A stretch of 64,000 nt of DNA from Paenisporosarcina sp050269735 (GCF_050269735.1 NZ_JBNNIX010000001.1:186001-250000), one strand, 5' to 3'; positions 8,006 through 17,127 are shown, counted from the first letter of the stretch. Program-made: numbers and translations. Notes: generated from the sequence alone by a model not told the origin.

Positions 8006-8527
8006 TTAACATGTTCTCTTAGTTTTCTCAAACCACTTCAGTGCGTTCTGTTCCATTTCTTTCACGAACATATTTTTTGCTGCACTATATTCACGGCTGT
8101 TCTCATACTGTTTCGCCAGCTCCTCTTTAAAACGACTATATTTCGTAGCTTCCAATGGATGCGCACGCAAATAGTCGCGGAAAATTAGATGGCGTGCTAT
8201 TTGTGGATTATCGTGTTGATAGATATGGATGTGATGCGTTCTGTTTTCTCCGCCTTTTCGGAAGAATCTTCTTCCTTCAATCCCGTACTCTCCAGCCACA
8301 TCGTATCCGAGTGAATCCATTTTCTCATTGAATAAATCAATTTTATGGATGTCTTTTACGATTCCCATCATATCAATGACTGGTTTTGCTTTTAAACCAT
8401 GAACAGATGTGCTGCCGAAATGTTCAAATCGAATGATTTCATCTCCAAAAAGTCCACTTAAAATATGAACCTCTTTTTGATACATAAGTGCCCATTCTTC
8501 ACTGAAGCTAGTCAGCCGAACTTTCAT
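8006..8527 (-). CDS. GrpB family protein (UPF0157 nucleotidyltransferase-like)
   Basis: 173-aa cytoplasmic protein of the GrpB/UPF0157 family, related to the nucleotidyltransferase fold. Diagnostic segments are FEHFGSTSVHGLKAKPVIDMM (GST..P..DxD-like region, about residues 35-55), then HHIHIYQ and LIFRDYLRAHP. The ATG follows GGGGGAAA. The reaction is not established; despite the name there is no relation to the GrpE chaperone. The gene converges with the NERD module and ends inside the end of the 21-bp array region. Confidence 0.88.
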   Translation of the reverse strand: MKVRLTSFSEEWALMYQKEVHILSGLFGDEIIRFEHFGSTSVHGLKAKPVIDMMGIVKDIHKIDLFNEKMDSLGYDVAGEYGIEGRRFFRKGGENRTHHIHIYQHDNPQIARHLIFRDYLRAHPLEATKYSRFKEELAKQYENSREYSAAKNMFVKEMEQNALKWFEKTKRTC

Positions 8528-8560
8528 TTGATTTCCCCCAGCCTAAAATATATCTAACGG

Positions 8561-8857
8561 TTACTCAAACACACTCAAATCCACTCGTCCATCACTTAAG
8601 AATTCAACGTCTTCTCCTTGTAGCAACATGCGCTGTAACTCTTTTGATTCTTCATCGGGCACGGCTATTTCCCCGCGTGCATTGACGACACGATGCCAAG
8701 GCAAGCCGTGTTTTTCACTCATCGTATGTAAAATTCGCACCACTTGTCTTGCTGCGCGGGGACTGCCCGCCATGCGTGCGACTTGTCCATAGGTAACGAC
8801 GTAACCTTCAGGTATTTCCTTTAATATCCGAACGACTTCTGCTGTGAATGGTTGCAT
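8561..8857 (-). CDS. Alkyltransferase-like protein (ATL, MGMT family)
   Basis: 98-aa protein with the DNA-binding domain of O6-alkylguanine-DNA alkyltransferases: VVTYGQVARMAGSPRAARQV (helix-turn-helix with the Arg finger) and LPWHRVVNARG near residue 52. The active-site Cys of the PCHRV motif is replaced by Trp (PWHRV), the hallmark of ATL proteins. These bind alkylated guanine without repairing it and hand the lesion to nucleotide excision repair. The ATG at 8857 has AGGGGTGA; an upstream ATG at 8893 has no good SD. Divergent from the M20 gene. Confidence 0.88.
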   Translation of the reverse strand: MQPFTAEVVRILKEIPEGYVVTYGQVARMAGSPRAARQVVRILHTMSEKHGLPWHRVVNARGEIAVPDEESKELQRMLLQGEDVEFLSDGRVDLSVFE

Positions 8858-8966
8858 TTCTCGGTCACCCCTAACTACTTTCATTGTAATCAAACCTCGT
8901 TCATCATGTCGACTGAATATGGTATATTACGGGTATCTAAGTATTTAATGTAAAGGAGTGTCCCAT

Positions 8967-10619
8967 ATGTTTGATTGTCGTGAAGAAGTATTGGCGTTGA
9001 CGAAACAGTTGGTTCGAATAGAAAGTATTGTGAATGAAGGCGGGGAGAAGGTTCTATCCCAAGCGTTACATACATTAATTTCGTCTTACCCCTATTTTCA
9101 GCAGCAAGTGGATCATGTCATCTACCAGCAGACGGAAAACGATGACCAGGAGCGCTACAATGTCATTGCCTTTGTGAAAGGGACAAAGAATCCTTCGAAT
9201 AAAACTGTTCTGTTGATGGGCCATATCGATACAGTCGGCATTGATGATTTCAATTTAAAGGAACTCGCACTCGACCCAGATGCTTTGGCGGAAGCGCTGC
9301 ATAAGGAAGACTTAACAGAAGAAGTACGAAGCCATCTCGAATCGGGAGAGTTTGAGTTTGGAAGAGGCATGCTGGACATGAAATCAGGCGTGGCAAGCCA
9401 TCTTTATTTGTTGAAATATTATTCGGAACACCCTGAAGAACTTGAAGGGAATTTAATGGTGGTCTTTGAATGTGATGAGGAAGACGGTTCACATGGTATT
9501 ATCTCTGCTTTAAGCGAATTGAAACGTCTACGTGAGGTACATGGATTTGATTATGTAGCAGCAATCAATGCGGACTTTGTATCACCGCGCTACAAAGGGG
9601 ATCCGAATCGTTACATTTACAAAGGAACGGTCGGAAAGTTATTGCCATCGTTCTTCATTACAGGCTCGGAAACGCATGTAGGCTCTTGTTTTGAAGGAAT
9701 TGATCCTAATTTCATCGCTGCGCATTTAACGAGACAAATCAGTTATAATCCAGCACTGTGCAATGAAGCTTTCGGGGAGATAACCGTACCTCCGGTTTCA
9801 TTGAAACAGATGGATTTGAAGGCTACATACACGGTGCAAACAGCACTCTCTGCGTATGTGTACTTCAATTTCTTCATTCACTCGTGGTCGCCGAAAGAAG
9901 TGCTCGATCGCTTGAAAGTAGAAGCGGAAACGGCATTCACGACCGCATTATCGGAGTTCAAAGAAAACTATGTGGCTTTCAGTAAAGTAAGTGGGGAACC
10001 GATGAATGACATACCCTGGGAACCACGTGTGATGACATATGAGGAGATGCATTCCTTATTACAAAAAGAGCACGGCGAAGCCTACGACACACATATGAAT
10101 GCGTTCAACGAACAATTATTACAGCAACCGGAACTGGATACCCGCATGTTCGCAGCCCGTGTCGTCGAAGAAGCATGGAAATGGATGCCCGATAAAAATC
10201 CGGCCATCATCATGTTCTACTCATCCCTTTATTCACCTCGAATCGAAGTGACAGGTAAAAATGACAAAGAACAGAATTTGCTTGATGCATTGGAAGTGGC
10301 GGTCGAAACTGTACAACCTGAGTATCCGCATCCAATCGTGACAAAAAACTTCTTCCCGTATATTTCAGACATGAGTTTTGTGGCATTGAGTGATGATGCT
10401 GCAGGAATTTCGGCAGTTTCAGCGAATAACCCAGGATGGGGAACGAAACATTTTGTGGATTACGAAGCCGTTCGGGCCATAAACGTGCCAGTCATTAACA
10501 TCGGACCTTATGGATATGACGCACACAAACAATACGAACGAATGGAAAAGAGCTTTTCGCTGAACATCGTGCCAAACTTAACGAATGAAGTGATTCAACA
10601 ACTAATCGGTGGTAAATAA
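8967..10619 (+). CDS. M20 family metallopeptidase, RocB-like
   Basis: About 550 aa, much longer than ordinary M20 peptidases and close to the RocB group. Metal-binding motifs are LLMGHIDTVG (H and catalytic D, about residue 88), GRGMLDMKSG (bridging D, about 140) and ECDEEDGSHG (catalytic and metal-binding E, about 170). SDMSFVALSDD and GPYGYDAH near the C-terminus are the distal ligands. The ATG is fixed by AAAGGAG. RocB belongs to the arginine-utilisation regulon of B. subtilis, but its reaction is not firmly known; an aminoacyl or peptide hydrolase role is inferred. A VOC protein follows by 15 nt, probably in one operon. Confidence 0.85.
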   Translation: MFDCREEVLALTKQLVRIESIVNEGGEKVLSQALHTLISSYPYFQQQVDHVIYQQTENDDQERYNVIAFVKGTKNPSNKTVLLMGHIDTVGIDDFNLKELALDPDALAEALHKEDLTEEVRSHLESGEFEFGRGMLDMKSGVASHLYLLKYYSEHPEELEGNLMVVFECDEEDGSHGIISALSELKRLREVHGFDYVAAINADFVSPRYKGDPNRYIYKGTVGKLLPSFFITGSETHVGSCFEGIDPNFIAAHLTRQISYNPALCNEAFGEITVPPVSLKQMDLKATYTVQTALSAYVYFNFFIHSWSPKEVLDRLKVEAETAFTTALSEFKENYVAFSKVSGEPMNDIPWEPRVMTYEEMHSLLQKEHGEAYDTHMNAFNEQLLQQPELDTRMFAARVVEEAWKWMPDKNPAIIMFYSSLYSPRIEVTGKNDKEQNLLDALEVAVETVQPEYPHPIVTKNFFPYISDMSFVALSDDAAGISAVSANNPGWGTKHFVDYEAVRAINVPVINIGPYGYDAHKQYERMEKSFSLNIVPNLTNEVIQQLIGGK

Positions 10620-10634
10620 ACTGGAGGCGCTAGG

Positions 10635-10961
10635 ATGAATTACAGAATGTCGAAGAACATTGGGTTCCAAGTGAATGACCTGGAAAAAGCAAAACACTTT
10701 TACGAAAATGTTTTAGGTTTAAAAGAGCCTGAAAAAAGTGAAGTCGAGGAAGTGGAATTCCAAACGAATCACAACTCCATATTTCTAATGCAAGGAAACG
10801 AAAACCTGGGTCCAATCATGGAATTCGTTGTAAAAGATTTGAATGAAGCAAAGCAACACTTAGTGGAAAACGGTTGTGAAATTGTTCGCTGGGAAGGAAA
10901 AGGACGAGATTGTTATGTCCGCGACCCATTCGGAATGGTGTTTAATGTGTGGGAGGAATAG
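10635..10961 (+). CDS. VOC superfamily (glyoxalase-like) protein
   Basis: 108-aa protein of one glyoxalase/bleomycin-resistance/dioxygenase (VOC) module. The NIGFQVNDLEKAKHFYENVLGL beginning and the DPFGMVFNVWEE end (last metal-ligand strand) are classic. GGAGGCGCTAGG precedes the ATG. The function (metal-dependent lyase, isomerase or drug-binding protein) cannot be told. It probably shares a transcript with the RocB-like gene. Confidence 0.85.
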   Translation: MNYRMSKNIGFQVNDLEKAKHFYENVLGLKEPEKSEVEEVEFQTNHNSIFLMQGNENLGPIMEFVVKDLNEAKQHLVENGCEIVRWEGKGRDCYVRDPFGMVFNVWEE

Positions 10962-10979
10962 GAAAGAAAATCGATAGAG

Positions 10980-11007
10980 TTGTTTAGTGGCTACAGGTCA
11001 GTATACA
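10980..11007 (+). promoter_or_regulatory. Possible SigA promoter for the DUF6509 gene
   Basis: TTGTTT, a 16-nt spacer and TATACA lie 40 nt before the start codon. Confidence 0.4.
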
Positions 11008-11046
11008 ATGAGGGGAGTTCAAAGAACTGACAAAGGAGAATGCCAC

Positions 11047-11328
11047 ATGGAAATTACAAATCACATGGTTGAAAAAATGAACGACCCTACGGGCATTATT
11101 GTTGGAGATCGTTTTGAGTTTCTGCTTGCCGTTGAAGTTGATGAAGAAGATGAGTTATATACAGAAGGCGGATTGGAATTGCGTGTTATTCTGGCTGTAG
11201 AAGAGGATACACATCGCATCGTGCAATACCATTTTACCGATAAAGCTTCGAATGAAGTTTTGGATTTTGCACTAGAAGATGACGAAGAGGCAGAAATTCT
11301 TGCCTACTGCAAAAATACATTAGCGTAA
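11047..11328 (+). CDS. DUF6509-like small acidic protein
   Basis: 93-aa, strongly acidic protein: DPTGIIVGDRFEFLLAVEVD, then LYTEGGLELRVILAVEED and FALEDDEEAEILAYCK. It resembles the small DUF6509 proteins of Bacillales, sometimes mislabelled pullulanase; no catalytic motif is visible. The ATG is preceded by AAAGGAG. It is monocistronic with its own promoter candidate and a strong terminator. Function unknown. Confidence 0.75.
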   Translation: MEITNHMVEKMNDPTGIIVGDRFEFLLAVEVDEEDELYTEGGLELRVILAVEEDTHRIVQYHFTDKASNEVLDFALEDDEEAEILAYCKNTLA

Positions 11329-11331
11329 AAT

Positions 11332-11394
11332 AAAACCCTTTTTCAAAGCTGTGATCTTATTAGATAAGATTAGGCGATGAAAAAGGGTTTTTTA
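11332..11394 (+). terminator. Terminator after the DUF6509-like gene
   Basis: AAACCCTTTTTCA pairs with TGAAAAAGGGTTT across a structured loop and is followed by TTTTT. Confidence 0.8.
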
Positions 11395-11617
11395 TGCCAT
11401 TTGAATAGTTATCGATAATTGTGAAAAGAGACTGCTGATAAAAGTGGAGAATAAATTGTATTTGGCAATTGCAAAATGTAGTTATTATCTTTATGAATGT
11501 AAATATGCATTAAATGCATAAAGATGCATAATTCTGATTTTTTATTTTAGTCCCTTATTGTGATAAATTAAAGCATTCGTTTAGTTTAAGTGAAATTACG
11601 CACATAGTGTTGTCATA

Positions 11618-12367
11618 CTATAATGGACAGTAGTGATTTATAATCTCCATAAGACGTTCTGAATTCTCCGATGAGACTCTTTCAGATAATCTTGCCCCAG
11701 CAATAATAGGTGCCCATTGAAAAACTTCAGACATTAATAGGCCACTCTTTTCACAATAAAGTCGCAAGTACATATCAGCTAATTCAGACGAATATTGGGA
11801 ATATAAAAGATAGGTCCGATATATATCAGCACGAATATCTCCTGCACTCGAATCAACCCAATCTAAAACTACCACTTGGTTATCTGTCATAATCAGATTA
11901 AATAAATGAAAGTCACCATGACATAGCCTATTCTCGTATGTAAATGAATCCAATTTCTTTAACAAGTAAGATTGTTGTCTTTTATCTAATTTATTTACAG
12001 TCTCGATTTGACGGTATAATTTATCATACATTGGTTCGATTGCATCTGGAATAATGCTATGAATTTCAAGTTGCATATCGACTGAAATATTCATGTAATA
12101 TTTTGCTTGTTCTTTATCTTTCAACATTAAATCTCCTAATGTTTCTCCCTTAACATATTCCATTATGATTGCTTGTTCTCCGTTTATCTTGGTAACTTCT
12201 AAAACCTTAGGTACAGGAAGGCCACATGAATAGGCATATTTTTGTTTATTTGCTTCATTCATGGATTCCGTATCTGGCAGAAGATCGTTAAAAAATTTTA
12301 CTATTTTGTTATCGGAAAGATAAATTTTTGCAGTATTTCCTCTTGCTATGGGATTACCTAAAATCAT
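11618..12367 (-). CDS. APH-fold phosphotransferase family protein
   Basis: 249-aa kinase-like protein (aminoglycoside phosphotransferase/choline-kinase fold). An N-lobe starts ILGNPIARGNTAKIY with IVKFF for the ATP-anchoring Lys. The catalytic loop is CHGDFHLFNLI near residue 155 and the metal-binding motif is VVLDWVDSS (D in place of the DFG Asp). Full length for the family. Start ATG with GGGAGAG upstream. Sits alone in an AT-rich stretch. Substrate unknown; antibiotic modification is only one of many roles in this family. Confidence 0.85.
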   Translation of the reverse strand: MILGNPIARGNTAKIYLSDNKIVKFFNDLLPDTESMNEANKQKYAYSCGLPVPKVLEVTKINGEQAIIMEYVKGETLGDLMLKDKEQAKYYMNISVDMQLEIHSIIPDAIEPMYDKLYRQIETVNKLDKRQQSYLLKKLDSFTYENRLCHGDFHLFNLIMTDNQVVVLDWVDSSAGDIRADIYRTYLLYSQYSSELADMYLRLYCEKSGLLMSEVFQWAPIIAGARLSERVSSENSERLMEIINHYCPL

Positions 12368-12686
12368 TGGGTACTCTCCCTACATTTTTTATTAACCTGC
12401 TTCATTAGTACTATTATAGTCCACCATTAACTTATAATATTACATTGATTTGACATCCAAGCTAAAAGAAGCAAAGGGGTTTTATTCGTTAAATTTAGAG
12501 CAAAATCCTTCCCATTACATAATCCTCTTCAACTAACCCTAACCTACCGTTAGTTCAATAATCATGCAATCAAAAAAACGAATAAATATTAGTATTTATT
12601 CGTTTTCCCATTCAGTAATGTTTCATAAAGATTAATAAACATACTGCCAAAACGTACATCGGTTAATTGCCAGTAACAGGTGTAAA
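12368..12686. other. Intergenic gap, 319 bp
   Basis: No convincing ORF. It holds the terminator at 12573-12606 and a copy of a short dispersed motif (CCGTTAGTTCAATAA, 12547-12561). Nothing else seen. Confidence 0.7.
12573..12606 (-). terminator. Terminator of the MBL-fold gene
   Basis: AAAACGAATAAATA and TATTTATTCGTTTT form a perfect 14-bp stem with a 4-nt loop. On the minus strand it runs into seven T residues. Confidence 0.85.
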
Positions 12687-13784
12687 TCAAACCAACTTCC
12701 ACCATTCCTCAACAGGATAATCTTCAGAACCAATGAATACAGACTGTCCAATTTTAGGCGTCGTAAGAGCAACGTCATGTTCTTTTGTAGCTTTTGTGAC
12801 ACGTTCAATCGGATCGGTCCATGCGTGAAAGGCAAGTGTAAAAGCGGACCAATGGATAGGCATCATCAATTTGCCTTTTAAATCGTGATGGGCCTGTACT
12901 GTTTCTTCTGGTTTCATGTGAATGTTTTTCCAACGATTGTCATACTGTCCACACTCCATCATGGTGAAATCAAAAGGACCATACTTCTCTCCGATTTCTT
13001 TAAAATGCGTATCGTAGCCACTATCCCCACTATAGAAAATATTCGATTCTCCACTTTTAATGACCCAAGAACTCCATAAAGTAGAATTGTGATCCAACAG
13101 ACTGCGGCCTGAGAAATGGCGGGCAGGAGTACTGATAAATTGAATATCTAAATGGTCAAAAGTGTCCCACCAATCGAGTTCTTTAATTCTCTCAGGTGCA
13201 ACACCCCAACCTTCCAGGCGACTCCCGACACCAAGAGGCACAATAAATTGACCGACTTTGTGTTTCAGCAAATTTACGGATTCATAATCCAAATGATCAT
13301 AATGATCATGTGAGTAAAGGACGATATCGATAGTTGGAATTTCTTTAATATCAAAAGGCAAATTTTCACTATACCGTTTCATTCCGATTTGGGGAAAAGG
13401 GGATGGTGACCGTCCCAACATCGGATCGATGAATACCGTTTTCCCATGAAGATTCAGTATCACGGTTGAATGTCCGAACCATGTCACGCTTGTTTGTGAA
13501 TCTTGAAGGTTATTCCATTGAAACTGTTCTGTCGGAAGCGAACGGGTGGGCATTGAATCAGGAATTTTTTTAGCATAATCTCTAATGATGGAGCCTAATG
13601 TTTGTAAATCATTAGACATGGTCGTATCTGAAAAATTCTTAAATTTATTCTTCTCAAAGTTAGGGGATGCGTTAAATACTAATTTTCTCTTGGCATTCGG
13701 TGCTTTCCCGAAAGCTGGATAATGCTGCAAAAAGAGAGTGGAAGCTGTAGCAAATGTTGCCGCTCCAAGTAAAAGTTTTTTCAT
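12687..13784 (-). CDS. MBL-fold metallo-hydrolase (NAPE-PLD-like), exported
   Basis: 365 aa. MKKLLLGAATFATASTLFLQ is a signal-like hydrophobic N-terminus, so the enzyme is probably membrane-anchored or secreted. The dinuclear metal motif HxHxDH is in LYSHDHYDHLDY near residue 175. Further ligands are in FYSGDSGYD and PIHWSAFTLAFHAW. Features such as TVTWFGHSTVILNLHGKTV and DPMLGRSPSPFP place it in the N-acyl-phosphatidylethanolamine phospholipase D-like branch. The ATG is preceded by AGAGGTG; codons upstream of it are not needed. Substrate in bacteria is uncertain; phospholipid or lactone hydrolysis is possible. Confidence 0.87.
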   Translation of the reverse strand: MKKLLLGAATFATASTLFLQHYPAFGKAPNAKRKLVFNASPNFEKNKFKNFSDTTMSNDLQTLGSIIRDYAKKIPDSMPTRSLPTEQFQWNNLQDSQTSVTWFGHSTVILNLHGKTVFIDPMLGRSPSPFPQIGMKRYSENLPFDIKEIPTIDIVLYSHDHYDHLDYESVNLLKHKVGQFIVPLGVGSRLEGWGVAPERIKELDWWDTFDHLDIQFISTPARHFSGRSLLDHNSTLWSSWVIKSGESNIFYSGDSGYDTHFKEIGEKYGPFDFTMMECGQYDNRWKNIHMKPEETVQAHHDLKGKLMMPIHWSAFTLAFHAWTDPIERVTKATKEHDVALTTPKIGQSVFIGSEDYPVEEWWKLV

Positions 13785-14099
13785 GTAGGGCACCTCTAAT
13801 ATGTCATGTTTTCCTGATATATGTAGCATAAAAGATATTTGGGGTTTCGTCATATTTTAAGAGTGCTAATTGGTATCTTTGTCCATTAATTCCCATAAAA
13901 CGCAACATACATCATGACAATATTCAATCGCTCGTGCATCATTTATCCGATTACATGCATGTTATTCGCTTTAAAATGTTAAATATTCATTAAATTCTAT
14001 TAATTCTATATATTTATCGTGTCGAATCATGTTACTGTAGTACACATTACTTCGACAAACGAAGCGAAAGAGATTAGTGGACGGGGAGTTGGGGATTTT
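13785..14099. other. Divergent intergenic gap, 315 bp
   Basis: AT-rich region between the MBL gene and the membrane protein gene. The downstream frame is open from a GTG at 14019 but lacks a Shine-Dalgarno there. It must hold the promoters of both genes; none matched consensus well enough to mark. Confidence 0.5.
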
Positions 14100-15287
14100 A
14101 TGTCACAGATGTTAGCTTTAAGTATTTTAGTTTTCATTCTCTTTATAGGAGATGTAGTAGCGATTCGAACAAAAGCGTGGGTTCCTTCAATCTTTATCAG
14201 TGCCGTTCTTTTCTTAATCGGTTATTGGACATTTTTCCCCGCAAATATCGTGGAAATCTCAGGAATTCCATCGGTCGTAGCAGTGATGTTAATCTACTTG
14301 TTAATTACTAATATGGGTACTTTACTGTCATTGCAGGAATTGATGAATCAATGGAAAACCATTTTAATCGCACTGGCAGGAATTCTAGGAATCATCGCAG
14401 CCTTATTTGCAATCGGTACTTTCTTATTTGGCAGTGAAACGATTATAGTCGCCATTCCTCCACTAGTTGGCGGGCTTGTGTCCGCACTTATCATGTCTGA
14501 AGGCGCAGCGGATGCCGGACTTCCGAGTCTAGCTGTTTTTGCCATTGTGATCTACGTGATGCAAGGGTTTGCTGGATATCCGTTGACGTCTGTGATGTTG
14601 AAAAAAGAAGGAAAACGTTTACTCCAACAATTCCGTAATGGCGAAATTGATTTGAAGCAAGAAGCGGAAGAGCGGGGTAAAACACATTCAAGTGAATTGA
14701 AGTTATTTAACTGGATGCCTGAAAAATACAACACGGATTTCTTTAAATTTTTCCGTCTGGCTTTTGTCGGATTTTTAGCGTATCAAGTTTCAACATGGCT
14801 TGCACCAGTTGTGACCATAAGTCCATTCGTCCTCTGTTTACTCTTTGGTGTAATTGCGACAAGTGTTGGATTTTTGGAAAAACACCCATTGAAAAAAGCG
14901 AACGGGTTCGGGTTCGCCATTTTAGGGCTAATGCTGTTCATTTTGGATGGCTTAAAAAATGCCACACCAGATATGATGCTCGAATTAATCTACCCGTTGA
15001 TTGGTTGTATTGCGATTGGTGTAGCAGGAATGTACGTGTTCTCATTCATCATGGGCAAGGTACTGAAAGTCAGCAAAGAAATGGCGTTTGCCGTATCTTT
15101 AACCGCACTATACGGGTTCCCAGCGGACTATATCATCACCAATGAGGTCATCAATTCGTTAACACCGGATGAAAAAGAACGGGAAGTGTTAACAAGTCAC
15201 ATGTTGCCACCAATGTTAGTCGCTGGCTTCATTACCGTGACGATTGTTTCTGTCATCCTGGCAGGTATTTTCGTAGGTTTCTTGTAA
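14100..15287 (+). CDS. Polytopic membrane protein, possible carboxylate transporter
   Basis: About 395 aa with ten or more hydrophobic helices and only one sizeable hydrophilic loop (about residues 175-215, KKEGKRLLQQFRNGEID...). A repeated glycine-rich pattern (PPLVGGLVSALIMSEGAADAG in the first half, GFPADYIITNEV in the second) suggests two inverted halves, as in GltS-like and other carboxylate symporters. I do not recognise the precise family. The ATG at 14100 follows GGGGA; an ATG at 14109 is also possible. It is monocistronic and ends in a hairpin at 15300. Confidence 0.7.
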   Translation: MSQMLALSILVFILFIGDVVAIRTKAWVPSIFISAVLFLIGYWTFFPANIVEISGIPSVVAVMLIYLLITNMGTLLSLQELMNQWKTILIALAGILGIIAALFAIGTFLFGSETIIVAIPPLVGGLVSALIMSEGAADAGLPSLAVFAIVIYVMQGFAGYPLTSVMLKKEGKRLLQQFRNGEIDLKQEAEERGKTHSSELKLFNWMPEKYNTDFFKFFRLAFVGFLAYQVSTWLAPVVTISPFVLCLLFGVIATSVGFLEKHPLKKANGFGFAILGLMLFILDGLKNATPDMMLELIYPLIGCIAIGVAGMYVFSFIMGKVLKVSKEMAFAVSLTALYGFPADYIITNEVINSLTPDEKEREVLTSHMLPPMLVAGFITVTIVSVILAGIFVGFL

Positions 15288-15299
15288 ATGAAAAGCAAA

Positions 15300-15329
15300 A
15301 GGACCTTTCCGAATTATTGGAAAGGTCCT
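15300..15329 (+). terminator. Terminator-like hairpin
   Basis: AGGACCTTTCC pairs perfectly with GGAAAGGTCCT; the tail after it (ATTTAG) is only weakly T-rich. Confidence 0.55.
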
Positions 15330-15359
15330 ATTTAGATTCTCTAGGTGAATATTAGTTCT

Positions 15360-15457
15360 AGGTAGACAGAATGATGGTCCAGGTAGACAGAATTGCGATG
15401 CAGGTTGACAGAATGCAAGTCCAGGTAGACAGAATCGCATTCCAGGTTGCACAAATC
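15360..15457. repeat. 21-bp periodic array, CAGGTAGACAGAAT type
   Basis: Cores AGGTAGACAGAAT / AGGTTGACAGAAT start at 15360, 15381, 15402, 15423 and (diverged) 15444, exactly 21 bp apart. About 13 bases are conserved and 8 variable per unit. It lies between the convergent membrane-protein and thermonuclease genes. Sequence is unrelated to the CCCCAATTAA arrays, but period and setting are the same. Confidence 0.9.
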
Positions 15458-15498
15458 GTTAAATTCTATCGAATTTCCTCATCCAGCACATGTTCAAC

Positions 15499-16398
15499 CT
15501 ATCGCTCGCACGCAAATTGATCTTTATCACGGTCCATTTTCGATTGGTAGGCCGGGTGGTTGCTTGGCACTCCGTTCGGATACTTGGTACGAAGGTGCGT
15601 ACAATTTTCGAACCACTCGGTCGTTCCTGTCGAATTGGATGTTTCTCCTGTTGTACTTGAAGATTCTCCGCCACCTGTTGAACCGCTCGGTGTTGTCGAA
15701 GAGCTATCAAACCCAGAATCTGTGGCATAGTCTTCTACTGCCCAGAAACCAGCTCTCTTCGACTGTGCCTCTTTTTGCGCTTCTTCGTAAAGTGTTAGAT
15801 GACGTATGTTTGGTGGATACGCATACGCAACGCGTGCCAGCCCTTCGCGAATCAATATTTCCTGGACACTTTTGCCGTCTACATAAACGTAAGCCAATAG
15901 CCGTCCATATTTATCACGTTTTTCCCCAATATCAAATTCAAGTGTTAATTTCCCACTATTCACGAGAGCCCGATTGCGTTCCTTCGCTTCTGGCCCGAAA
16001 GGTTGCTTTCCTAAACGGGGATGATTCGTCTCTGGTGTATCGATCAACAAGTAACGTACGGGTTCATCAACGCCATTATACATAACGCGAATGGTATCAC
16101 CGTCTGTTGTCGACACCAGGGTTACTGGTATTTGATCCGTCGTACCTTGTTGAGGTGCGGTTATGATTTTCGGAGCGGGCTTAGATGCTGCTGGCTTTAC
16201 GGTAGTCGTTTCACCAGAAGAATTTGTATCTTCATTCGAATCTTCCTCGACTTCTTTCGTGACAACTTCTTTGTTTGTCGTCTCTTTTACAACGGGTTCA
16301 TACTTCTCATTATCAATGCTTGTTGTGCCACAACCAGAAAAAATAAGGGCACTTCCAACAATCAAGCATATTAATTTGTTCTTAAAACTAAAAGTCAC
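15499..16398 (-). CDS. Thermonuclease-family lipoprotein with excalibur domain
   Basis: 299-aa secreted nuclease. A signal peptide ends in lipobox FSGC, so it is predicted to be a lipid-anchored exoprotein. A ~70-residue Thr/Glu/Pro-rich linker precedes the staphylococcal-nuclease domain (about 95-225). Active-site elements are DGDTIRV, RYLLIDTPE and FDIGEKRDKYGRLLAYVYVD. After a Ser/Thr/Gly linker, the C-terminal excalibur calcium-binding motif DRDKDQFACER follows NCTHLRTKYPNG. It starts with GTG behind AAGGAGG. YncB- or Nuc-like enzymes degrade extracellular DNA. Complete and typical architecture. Confidence 0.92.
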   Translation of the reverse strand: MTFSFKNKLICLIVGSALIFSGCGTTSIDNEKYEPVVKETTNKEVVTKEVEEDSNEDTNSSGETTTVKPAASKPAPKIITAPQQGTTDQIPVTLVSTTDGDTIRVMYNGVDEPVRYLLIDTPETNHPRLGKQPFGPEAKERNRALVNSGKLTLEFDIGEKRDKYGRLLAYVYVDGKSVQEILIREGLARVAYAYPPNIRHLTLYEEAQKEAQSKRAGFWAVEDYATDSGFDSSSTTPSGSTGGGESSSTTGETSNSTGTTEWFENCTHLRTKYPNGVPSNHPAYQSKMDRDKDQFACER

Positions 16399-16488
16399 TA
16401 TTAAAATCCTCCTTGATATATCCTTTTCTAGTATAACAACAACCTACTCGAATCAAACATCAAGTTTGCGATTGTATTCCAAAGCCAA

Positions 16489-16520
16489 ATAAAAAACCTC
16501 TTCAAGATTCTGAAGAGGTT
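16489..16520 (-). terminator. Terminator of the XRE-cupin regulator gene
   Basis: AACCTCTTCA/TGAAGAGGTT, read on the minus strand, is followed by TTTTTTATTT. It ends 4 nt after the regulator stop codon. Confidence 0.8.
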
Positions 16521-16523
16521 TGC

Positions 16524-17039
16524 TTAATTTTTAGATGAAACGACCAAAAATCGTACATCTTTTGCGGTATGGTTAAACCAATAATGTGTTTTGCGCGCGT
16601 CGAATAGAATGGATTCTTGTTCATTGAGTTCTACCCGATTGCCATCCATTTCAACTGTTAATACGCCTTCCACAATAAACAGAAATTCATGTCCACCGTG
16701 TGAGAATGCATTTCCTTCATTTTCTCCCGGTTGAAGGGTGACCAAAATAGGAGAGAAGCTGGCATCTCGAACGCCATGGGACAAGTCCTTATAATAAAAC
16801 CGCTCTTTGCGGATAGCCAAATCTTCCTGGGTATGTTCTTCTGCAAAAAACACACTCGGATTCACACTGAGTGCATCCGCAATTTTCTTTAGCGATTCAA
16901 GCGTAACACTCGATTTTCCACGTTCAACCTGCGATAAAAAACTGATGGACACTCCGGTTTGTTCAGCCAAAGCTTTTAACGTCAATTTCCGTTCTTTGCG
17001 AAGACTTTTTAATGTATCGCCTATAGATCCTTGCGGCAT
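16524..17039 (-). CDS. XRE-cupin transcriptional regulator
   Basis: 171-aa regulator with an N-terminal Cro/C1-type helix-turn-helix (LKALAEQTGVSISFLSQVER, about residues 19-38). A C-terminal small cupin sensor domain follows (LQPGENEGNAFSHGGHEFLF and VEGVLTVEMDG, about residues 98-135). Such proteins usually sense a small metabolite and control an adjacent catabolic or transport operon. The ATG at 17039 has CGAGGA; an in-frame ATG 21 nt upstream has no SD. Divergent from the MHS transporter/OCD operon, which is its likely target. Confidence 0.9.
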   Translation of the reverse strand: MPQGSIGDTLKSLRKERKLTLKALAEQTGVSISFLSQVERGKSSVTLESLKKIADALSVNPSVFFAEEHTQEDLAIRKERFYYKDLSHGVRDASFSPILVTLQPGENEGNAFSHGGHEFLFIVEGVLTVEMDGNRVELNEQESILFDARKTHYWFNHTAKDVRFLVVSSKN

Positions 17040-17127
17040 CAGAATTCCTCGCTTCATCATAATCTCTTACTTTCATCATACATCACTCAAAATGGGGACA
17101 GCAATGATATTTAATTGCGACAAAGTA

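Noticed and set aside
7853..8188. Protein-coding gene reading through the 21-bp array into the grpB region
   Set aside because: After the array the frame runs antisense to the grpB-like gene; amino acid sequence there is a shadow. Only the array part was kept, as a repeat.
12632..12835. Minus-strand ORF before the MBL gene
   Set aside because: Overlaps the MBL coding sequence in another frame and has no SD.
15360..15457. CRISPR array
   Set aside because: Units are 21 bp with no separate spacer of constant length, the core is degenerate, and no cas gene is present. Same for 7870-7995 and 33445-33528.
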